Assembly (NCBI GenBank): GCA_030453435.1
Contig: JAKDKI010000045.1
Location: 1-11,713, forward strand
Length of the DNA: 11,713 bases
Origin: Kocuria sp.
GTDB taxonomy: Bacteria; Actinomycetota; Actinomycetes; Actinomycetales; Micrococcaceae
Reading direction: 5' to 3'
Shown here: one piece after another, positions 6,837-11,713 of the stretch
Position numbering within the stretch: the stretch's first letter is position 1
Layout of the letters: each line of letters starts with the position of its first letter
Program-made: the position numbers and the translations under genes
Notes under the pieces: generated by a model
Seen by the model: the letters and a program-made list of their open reading frames with translations, nothing else
What the model was told of the DNA's origin: nothing
Database searches by the model: none

Positions 6837-6842
6837 GCGACC

Positions 6843-6848
6843 AGCCTA
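6843..6848 (-). promoter_or_regulatory. -10 box for a leaderless mshA transcript
   Basis: On the minus strand TAGGCT lies 6 nt before the mshA GTG. There is no Shine-Dalgarno sequence between box and start, which supports leaderless translation. It shares the 81-bp divergent intergenic region (6837-6917) with the alr-tsaE promoter. Confidence 0.45.
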
Positions 6849-6913
6849 ACGGGAAGCGGTGCGGCGCGGGGTGGTCGAGGATCGTCCAGAACGCCTCGGG
6901 CGCACGTAACAGG

Positions 6914-6919
6914 CACAAT
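6914..6919 (+). promoter_or_regulatory. Possible -10 box for alr-tsaE
   Basis: CACAAT fits the weak -10 pattern and lies 7 nt before an in-frame GTG at 6927. If it is used, the leaderless start would be GTG 6927 and the ATG at 6918 would fall inside the box. This is the weakest of the boxes in the window. Confidence 0.22.
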
Positions 6920-8936
6920 GGAGGGCGTGAGCGTAACAACGTCGTGGCAATCCGAAGAACCCAGCGAGCGCAGCGCGGTCATTGACCTCTCCGCGGTGTG
7001 GCACAACGTGGTCCGATTAACGCAGTTGGCGCGTGGACGAAAACTGATTGCCGTGGTCAAAGCGGATGGTTACGGTCATGGCGCGCCCGAGGTTGCTCGC
7101 ACGGCGCTCTCCGCCGGTGCGGACATGCTGGGCACCGCGCATGTGAGCGAGGCACTCGCGCTGCGCTACGCGGGCATCACCGCCCCCGTGTTGTCGTGGC
7201 TGCACACGACGAGCACCGACTTCTTCGACGCGCTCGAGCACAATGTTTCCTTGGGCATCAGTGGCTGGGAGCTCGACGCCGTTCTGAAGGCCGCCCAGGA
7301 GACCGGCAAGACTGCCACGTTGCACTTGAAGATCGACACCGGCCTGGGGCGCAACGGGTCCACCGCAGCCCAGTGGCCGGATCTCGTGGATCGCGTGGTC
7401 GCTGCTCAGAACGAAGGCCTGGTCCACGTGGAAGGCATCTTTACGCACCTTTCGGTGGCGGACGAACCCGCCCGCGGTGACGAGACCATGGAGCAACTCA
7501 ACGCGTTGACGGACGCGGTGCGCATCGCACGCAAGGCCGGCCTGAAACCAACCATGATCCATGCGGCCAACACCCCGGCTCTGCTGTCCGCGGACCAGCT
7601 CGAGGACCCTGACTACATCCTGCGCGACGCCGTGCGTGTGGGCCTGGGCATCTACGGGCTGAGCCCCTTCGAGGACCGCACGCCCAAGGACTTCGGCCTG
7701 ATCCCCGCCATGACTTTGCGCACCCGCGTGGCCAACGTCAAGGCCGTTCCCGCCGGTCAGGGCGTCTCCTACGGGCTGACCTACCACACGGAGAGCCCCA
7801 CGCACCTGGCCCTCATTCCGCTGGGCTATGCCGACGGCGTTCCGCGCGTGGCGACCGGAGCCCCCGTCTACATCGGGGGCCGGGCCTACCCCGTGGTGGG
7901 ACGGATCGCCATGGACCAGTGCGTGATCGACCTGGCACAAGGGAGGACCGTCACACCCGAGGGCGTCCCCGCCGGGACTCCCGTGGTGGATGAAGCAGTG
8001 GACCCCATGGTGCATATCGGGGACGAGGCAGTGCTCTTCGGCGCCGGTGACTACCCCTCCGCGACCGAATGGGCGGACGCCTCAGGCAGTATCAACTACG
8101 AGATCGTCACGCGAGTGCCTCCGCGTGTACCTCGTGAGTACACGAGCCACAGCCACCTGACCCTGGGGGACGTGACTGTCTCCCGCAGCGCGAGCGCGTT
8201 GGCCGCACACAGCCTGCCCCAGGACCCGCGGCCCACCCGCGATTCCTCGGGGGAGTCCTACACCCAGCCCAACTGGACTCTGACCCGGTACCCCGCCTCA
8301 GCAGAAGAAACCCAGTTGATCGCGCAGAAACTTGCCTCGTACCTTAAGGCAGGGGATCTGCTCATGCTCAACGGCGAACTGGGCGCGGGCAAGACCACGT
8401 TCACCCAGGGTCTGGGTGCGGGCCTGGGTGTGCGCGAGGGGATCATCTCGCCCACGTTCGTGCTCTCGCGGCAGCACCCGAACCTGCCGGACGGGCCCAA
8501 CCCCGGCGGGCCGGATCTGGTGCACGTGGATGCCTACCGTCTGGATACGGCCGCGGACATCGACAACATCGATCTGGAGGACACCGTGGAATCCAGCGTC
8601 ACCGTGGTCGAGTGGGGCACGGGCAAGGTCGAGCACTTGAGTGAGTCCCGCCTGGTCATTGACATTGTGCGGCCGCGGGGGGCTGTGGGAGCACCGTCGG
8701 CGGCTTTCGCGCTGAACTACGAGATCAACCAGAGCGCGGGCGAAACCGAGCAGGCCGAGACGGCCGCCAAAGGATCGAGCGGGGACTCCGCGACTTCCGA
8801 CGAACCCCAGTCCCTTTCCAGCGCGCTCGATGCCCTCAATGAGGAATGGGACGAGGAAGAGCAGGAATCGGATGAACCGCGCACCATCATCATGCGCGGT
8901 TACGGGCCCCGTTGGTTCGAACGCCTGGACCTCTGA
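6918..8936 (+). CDS. alr-tsaE: Bifunctional alanine racemase / TsaE ATPase fusion
   Basis: Single frame of about 672 residues joining two enzymes. Residues 1 to about 407 are a PLP-dependent alanine racemase, which makes D-Ala for peptidoglycan: the PLP lysine is K48 in VVKADGYGHG, the second catalytic base is Y285 in GVSYGLTYH, with PLGYADGVPR and VGRIAMDQCVID intact. A Ser/Thr/Pro-rich linker covers about 408-450. Residues about 452-585 are TsaE, the ATPase of the t6A37 tRNA-modification complex: Walker A GELGAGKTTFTQG (K492), SPTFVL, VDAYRL and VEWGTG. An acidic, probably disordered tail of about 70 residues precedes a terminal GYGPRWFERLDL. ATG 6918 is taken as start; GTG 6927 is an equally fair choice, and GGAGGG between them is too close to the GTG to serve as a normal ribosome-binding site. 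The longer frame reaching back to 6729 runs antisense through the start of mshA and is rejected. Similar fusions are known in Micrococcaceae. Confidence 0.94.
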   Translation: MEGVSVTTSWQSEEPSERSAVIDLSAVWHNVVRLTQLARGRKLIAVVKADGYGHGAPEVARTALSAGADMLGTAHVSEALALRYAGITAPVLSWLHTTSTDFFDALEHNVSLGISGWELDAVLKAAQETGKTATLHLKIDTGLGRNGSTAAQWPDLVDRVVAAQNEGLVHVEGIFTHLSVADEPARGDETMEQLNALTDAVRIARKAGLKPTMIHAANTPALLSADQLEDPDYILRDAVRVGLGIYGLSPFEDRTPKDFGLIPAMTLRTRVANVKAVPAGQGVSYGLTYHTESPTHLALIPLGYADGVPRVATGAPVYIGGRAYPVVGRIAMDQCVIDLAQGRTVTPEGVPAGTPVVDEAVDPMVHIGDEAVLFGAGDYPSATEWADASGSINYEIVTRVPPRVPREYTSHSHLTLGDVTVSRSASALAAHSLPQDPRPTRDSSGESYTQPNWTLTRYPASAEETQLIAQKLASYLKAGDLLMLNGELGAGKTTFTQGLGAGLGVREGIISPTFVLSRQHPNLPDGPNPGGPDLVHVDAYRLDTAADIDNIDLEDTVESSVTVVEWGTGKVEHLSESRLVIDIVRPRGAVGAPSAAFALNYEINQSAGETEQAETAAKGSSGDSATSDEPQSLSSALDALNEEWDEEEQESDEPRTIIMRGYGPRWFERLDL

Positions 8937-8967
8937 GCCGACCCGGAACACTGGCCGCCTCGACACT

Positions 8968-8983
8968 TGAGCGAAAACGCTCA
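8968..8983. repeat. Short inverted repeat between alr-tsaE and tsaB
   Basis: TGAGCG-AAAA-CGCTCA, a 6-bp perfect stem with a 4-nt loop, 31 nt after the alr-tsaE stop and 57 nt before the tsaB -10 box. It has no T-tract. It could be a weak terminator, a processing hairpin or a protein-binding site; nothing in the sequence decides between these. Confidence 0.35.
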
Positions 8984-9040
8984 GCTGGTCCGGGCAGTGC
9001 CACCCCCCACCGTGGCCGGTCGGCGACCAGCGGCGGGGCT

Positions 9041-9046
9041 TAGACT
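9041..9046 (+). promoter_or_regulatory. -10 box for a leaderless tsaB transcript
   Basis: TAGACT lies 6 nt before the tsaB GTG at 9053, with no Shine-Dalgarno sequence in between. The 116-bp gap after alr-tsaE is long for this compact unit, which fits a separate internal promoter for tsaB-rimI-tsaD. The -35 region is GC-rich and not recognisable. Confidence 0.5.
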
Positions 9047-9052
9047 GTTCGG

Positions 9053-9733
9053 GTGCTTGTGCTGAGTCTGGATTCGTCGTCCATTGCGTCCGCGGCGCTG
9101 ACCCGTAACGGGGAGGTGCTCGCGGAATTCGCCACCCAGGACACCCGTTCCCACGCGGAAGCTCTGGCTCCGGCCGTGTACAACCTGCTGGGTCAGGTGG
9201 ACCTTGAACCGTCACAGTTGACGTCCATTCTGGTGGGCACGGGGCCCGGTCCGTTTACTGGTCTGCGCGCCGGTCTGGTGAGCGCGCGCACGTTCGGTTT
9301 CGTGTGGAACCTACCGGTGCATGGAATGTGCTCTTTGGACGCGCTGGCCCATCGCGCCGCCCAATCCACGGTGGACGGCACGGAGTTCCTGGTTGCCACC
9401 GATGCCCGCCGCAAAGAGCTGTACTGGGGCCGCTACGTGACGCACGAGGACGGCCACGGACGCTTCGCGGTATCCCTGAACGGACCGCAGGTCACCGCGC
9501 CCGAGGAACTACCCAAACTGCCGATCTACGGCTACGGGGCCGGGCTGTACTCCGATCATTTGCCCTATGCCGTGGCGGACTCTACCGACTGGCAGCCCAC
9601 CGCCGCCGATCTCTCCCGCGCTGCTTGGGCGCAGCAGGAACGCGGCACGGAGCTGAGCACGGACACGTCTCCGCTCTACCTACGCGAGTCGGACGCCAAG
9701 GTGCCCGTGCAACGTAAGAAGGCACTGCGGTGA
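9053..9733 (+). CDS. tsaB: tRNA threonylcarbamoyladenosine biosynthesis protein TsaB
   Basis: Partner of TsaD and TsaE in the cytosolic complex that places threonylcarbamoyl on A37 of tRNAs reading ANN codons. It has 226 residues and an ASKHA fold. The N-terminal LVLSLDSSSIASAAL, the SHAEALAPAV block (34-43) and the strongly conserved VGTGPGPFTGLRAGLVSARTF (from 61) identify TsaB; DARRKELYWGRY follows. It lacks the metal-binding histidines of TsaD, as expected for this non-catalytic paralogue. The GTG at 9053 gives the normal family N-terminus and stands 6 nt after a TAGACT box. It overlaps rimI by GTGA, so rimI translation is likely coupled. Confidence 0.95.
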   Translation: MLVLSLDSSSIASAALTRNGEVLAEFATQDTRSHAEALAPAVYNLLGQVDLEPSQLTSILVGTGPGPFTGLRAGLVSARTFGFVWNLPVHGMCSLDALAHRAAQSTVDGTEFLVATDARRKELYWGRYVTHEDGHGRFAVSLNGPQVTAPEELPKLPIYGYGAGLYSDHLPYAVADSTDWQPTAADLSRAAWAQQERGTELSTDTSPLYLRESDAKVPVQRKKALR

Positions 9734-10272
9734 CCGGACACGAGGCGGCCGGGGCAGCGGCGTCGTCGTTGCAGGAGGGCTACGCCCTGCGACCCATGCA
9801 ACCGGCGGACCTGGACGAGGTCTACGCGCTGGAGACCGCGCTGTTCCCTGAGGACGCGTGGCCACGCCGCATGTTCGATGAGGAACTGGCCCACCCCACC
9901 CGCCAGTATTGGGTGCTGGTCAGGGGCCGAGAGATCGTGGGTTACGCGGGAATGATGTGTATCCCTCCGGTCGCGGACGTCCAGACCATCGCCGTGGCCA
10001 GCGGGCACGAAGGCAAGGGCCTGGGCAGTGCCCTGCTACGCACCCTGCACGAGGCCGCGATCCACTCCCGCGGCACCGAAATCCTGCTGGAGGTGCGCTC
10101 GGACAATCACCGGGCGCAAGAGCTGTACAAGCGCTTCGGCTACGAACACATTCACACCCGCCCCGGCTACTACGGGGACGGACATGACGCGCTGATCATG
10201 CGCTGCGAACTGGTCCCGGCCGGGCCGCCGCAGCGCAGCGCGGACGGAAGGACCATTCATGGCAACCGCTGA
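9730..10272 (+). CDS. rimI: Ribosomal-protein-alanine N-acetyltransferase RimI
   Basis: GNAT acetyltransferase of 180 residues. In enterobacteria RimI acetylates the N-terminal alanine of ribosomal protein S18; in actinobacteria the target may be wider. The acetyl-CoA site is visible as [20 protein letters not shown] (84-103). The catalytic pair known from enteric RimI corresponds to E121 (ILLEVRSDN) and Y133 ([10 protein letters not shown]), followed by [14 protein letters not shown] (144-157). The first 17 residues are extra and low in complexity. The GTG start overlaps the tsaB stop (GTGA), and the 3' end overlaps tsaD by 14 nt. The order tsaB-rimI-tsaD is common in actinobacteria. Confidence 0.94.
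   Translation: MTGHEAAGAAASSLQEGYALRPMQPADLDEVYALETALFPEDAWPRRMFDEELAHPTRQYWVLVRGREIVGYAGMMCIPPVADVQTIAVASGHEGKGLGSALLRTLHEAAIHSRGTEILLEVRSDNHRAQELYKRFGYEHIHTRPGYYGDGHDALIMRCELVPAGPPQRSADGRTIHGNR
10246..10252 (+). promoter_or_regulatory. Shine-Dalgarno site of tsaD inside rimI
   Basis: GGAAGGA lies 6 nt before the tsaD ATG, within the last codons of rimI. It fixes the tsaD start at 10259 and shows that this internal operon gene uses a classical ribosome-binding site, unlike the unit-leading genes of the window. Confidence 0.7.
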
Positions 10273-11338
10273 ACCGCTCGTGCTGGGCATCGAATCCTCG
10301 TGCGACGAAACGGGCGTGGGCATCGTGCGCGGCACCGACCTGCTGACCAACACCGTGTCCTCGTCCATGGACGAACACGTGCGTTTCGGCGGTGTGATCC
10401 CCGAAATCGCCTCCCGGGCGCACCTCGAGGCCTTCGTGCCCACGTTGCAGGCCGCCCTCGATGATGCCGGCGTGACACTCGACGAGATCGACGCGATCGC
10501 GGTGACCTCCGGGCCCGGCCTGGCCGGCGCGCTCATGGTGGGCGTGGCCGCAGCCAAGGCGCTCGCGGTCGCCACGGAAAAGCCGCTCTACGCGATCAAC
10601 CACCTGGTGGCCCATGTGAGCGTGGGATTGCTCGACGATAATGACGAATTGCCAGCGAACCTGGGTGCATTGCTCGTCTCGGGCGGACACACCGAAATTC
10701 TCTCGGTTCCGGACATCACCGGCGACGTCCGCTTGCTGGGTGCGACGATCGACGACGCCGCCGGCGAGGCCTACGACAAGGTCGCCCGCTTGCTCGGGCT
10801 GGGCTACCCCGGGGGACCGGCCATCGACAAGGCCGCTCAGAACGGTGACCCCACCGCATTCCGCTTCCCGCGCGGGTTGACCGCGGGCAAGTACATGGGA
10901 TCGGCCGAAAAGCCTGGATCGCACCGCTACGACATGTCCTTCTCAGGACTCAAAACCGCGGTGGCCCGAGTGGTGGAGACCTACGAAGCGTCCGGCCAAC
11001 CGGTTCCGGTGGCAGACGTCGCAGCGTCCTTCCAGGAATCCGTGGTGGACGTGATTTCCCGCAAGACCGTGCTCGCGTGCACCGAGAACTCGATCGACAC
11101 GCTGCTCATGGGAGGTGGCGTGGCCGCCAACTCACGGTTGCGTGCGCTCGTGACCGAAGGCTGCAATGCGCAGGGGATCGAGGTGATTGTGCCGCCGCTG
11201 AGCTTATGCACCGACAACGGGGCCATGGTTGCTGCGTTGGGAGCGCGGTTGGTGGCCGAAGGCCGCTCGGCAACGGGCATCGTGTTCACCGCGGATCCGG
11301 GGTTGCCGGTGTCCACGGTGTCGATGGGCGCCGCGTAG
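10259..11338 (+). CDS. tsaD: tRNA N6-adenosine threonylcarbamoyltransferase TsaD
   Basis: Catalytic subunit of the t6A37 pathway (Kae1/YgjD family), which transfers the threonylcarbamoyl group from threonylcarbamoyl-AMP to A37 of tRNA. It has 359 residues, slightly longer than the typical 335-350. Conserved blocks in order are [15 protein letters not shown] (9-23), [14 protein letters not shown] (44-57), [13 protein letters not shown] (83-95), the metal-binding NHLVAHV with H115 and H119, [11 protein letters not shown] (138-148), [11 protein letters not shown] (225-235), [11 protein letters not shown] (285-295) and [13 protein letters not shown] with the third metal ligand D319. The ATG at 10259 has GGAAGGA 6 nt upstream. 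With the fused TsaE and with TsaB all core t6A proteins except the separate TsaC/Sua5 are in this window. Confidence 0.97.
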   Translation: MATAEPLVLGIESSCDETGVGIVRGTDLLTNTVSSSMDEHVRFGGVIPEIASRAHLEAFVPTLQAALDDAGVTLDEIDAIAVTSGPGLAGALMVGVAAAKALAVATEKPLYAINHLVAHVSVGLLDDNDELPANLGALLVSGGHTEILSVPDITGDVRLLGATIDDAAGEAYDKVARLLGLGYPGGPAIDKAAQNGDPTAFRFPRGLTAGKYMGSAEKPGSHRYDMSFSGLKTAVARVVETYEASGQPVPVADVAASFQESVVDVISRKTVLACTENSIDTLLMGGGVAANSRLRALVTEGCNAQGIEVIVPPLSLCTDNGAMVAALGARLVAEGRSATGIVFTADPGLPVSTVSMGAA

Positions 11339-11377
11339 GGCTTAGACCGTGCGGTTTTGAACGGCGGCTTGGTGGGC

Positions 11378-11407
11378 GAGCCCCGGGCATTGCCGGGACA
11401 GTGGCTC
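11378..11407. terminator. Nested hairpin between convergent tsaD and the ligase gene
   Basis: GAGCC (11378-11382) can pair with GGCTC (11403-11407), and inside it CCCGG pairs with CCGGG (11393-11397) around a short loop; the two stems compete for one base. It sits between two convergent stops and overlaps the ligase stop codon. There is no T-tract. This is a tentative bidirectional terminator. Confidence 0.35.
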
Positions 11408-11713
11408 AGCCCACCGAGTCGCGGTTGCGCGCCACGATATCCAGGACGACGGCGCGCAGGTCACCGTTGTTCTCCGTGGCCACCCGCTGCTGGCGCTGGT
11501 ACCCGGCACCGTGCTGGATGATGTCCTCCACGCGCGCCAGCTCGTCGCTGCAACTGAGGTCCGAGGCAATGGGCTCCAGCTTGTTGAGCAGTTCGGTGAG
11601 GTCCTCGGTGACCAGCCGCTCTTCACTCTGGGCGTTCTGAATGATGATGGCATCCAGGCCGTAACGGGCCGCGCGCCACTTGTTCTCCTGGTGGTGCCAC
11701 GGCGGCATGGTGT
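11406..11713 (-). CDS. YbdK/GCS2-type carboxylate-amine ligase (glutamate-cysteine ligase family), C-terminal end
   Basis: The last 101 or so codons of a minus-strand gene whose 5' part lies outside the window; the frame is open through base 11711, so the Met at 11708 is internal. The block MPPWHHQENKWRAARYGLDAIII matches the C-terminal part of actinobacterial ATP-dependent carboxylate-amine ligases of the YbdK/GCS2 family. It is followed by LLNKLEPIASDL, DELARVEDIIQHGAGYQRQ and a short tail ending NRDSVG. Enzymes of this family join glutamate to cysteine or another amine, but the substrate of YbdK-type members is mostly unknown, and the active-site part is not visible here. It is convergent with tsaD, 67 bp apart. 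Confidence 0.82.
   Translation of the reverse strand, partial: TMPPWHHQENKWRAARYGLDAIIIQNAQSEERLVTEDLTELLNKLEPIASDLSCSDELARVEDIIQHGAGYQRQQRVATENNGDLRAVVLDIVARNRDSVG

Noticed and set aside
6729..6917. Upstream extension of the alr-tsaE frame
   Set aside because: It overlaps the mshA start and the divergent promoter in antisense; racemase homology begins only after about 6940, and plausible starts lie at 6918 and 6927.
7017..8015. 332-codon minus-strand frame opposite the racemase domain
   Set aside because: Repetitive His/Gly/Val-rich shadow frame with no domain; the plus strand encodes an unmistakable alanine racemase.
9016..9030. GGTCG-G-CGACC palindrome before tsaB
   Set aside because: The one-base centre cannot form a hairpin loop, and short GC palindromes of this kind are expected often in such a GC-rich sequence.
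8298..9215. 305-codon minus-strand frame opposite tsaE and the tsaB start
   Set aside because: Spans the intergenic gap and two clear plus-strand genes, and shows no family resemblance.

Overview
This is a high-GC, gene-dense chromosomal segment with the codon use, GTG starts and gene content of an actinobacterium. Mycothiol biosynthesis (MshA), an actinobacterial-type inositol-phosphate synthase, and an alanine racemase fused to TsaE point to the Micrococcaceae (Kocuria, Arthrobacter, Rothia or Micrococcus-like). The genus is an inference. I see no mobile element, CRISPR array, tRNA or rRNA, and no stretch with foreign base composition.

Layout. (1) 1-1343: 3' part of treZ, the last step of trehalose synthesis from maltodextrins, followed by a terminator-like hairpin. 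(2) 1479-3334: a two-gene unit, an aldo/keto reductase of the YghZ/Gpr type overlapping by ATGA with a LysE/RhtB-type exporter. (3) 3335-3497: a regulatory-looking region with a dyad, a -10 box and a structured leader of about 100 nt ahead of ino1 (3498-4583). (4) A 15-bp perfect hairpin between convergent ino1 and the minus-strand pair mshA (5544-6836) and a phosphatase-like gene (4736-5533). (5) An 81-bp divergent promoter region, then a plus-strand unit: alr-tsaE fusion (6918-8936), tsaB, rimI, tsaD (to 11338). (6) 11406-11713, minus strand: C-terminal end of a YbdK/GCS2-type carboxylate-amine ligase that runs off the window.

How the genes work together. Ino1 makes the inositol phosphate that MshA joins to GlcNAc in the first committed step of mycothiol synthesis. 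The GlcNAc-Ins-phosphate formed must then be dephosphorylated by an activity called MshA2, whose gene, as far as I know, is not established. The phosphatase-like gene directly behind mshA is therefore a good positional candidate. The second unit carries all three bacterial t6A37 proteins TsaE, TsaB and TsaD, plus the N-acetyltransferase RimI, with TsaE covalently joined to the cell-wall enzyme alanine racemase.

A further pattern is that several transcription units (AKR, mshA, the phosphatase-like gene, tsaB) carry a TAGACT-like hexamer exactly 6-7 nt before the start codon and no usable Shine-Dalgarno sequence. This is the architecture of leaderless actinobacterial transcripts. ino1 differs: its TAGACT box lies about 105 nt upstream, and its leader could itself encode a small cysteine-containing peptide.
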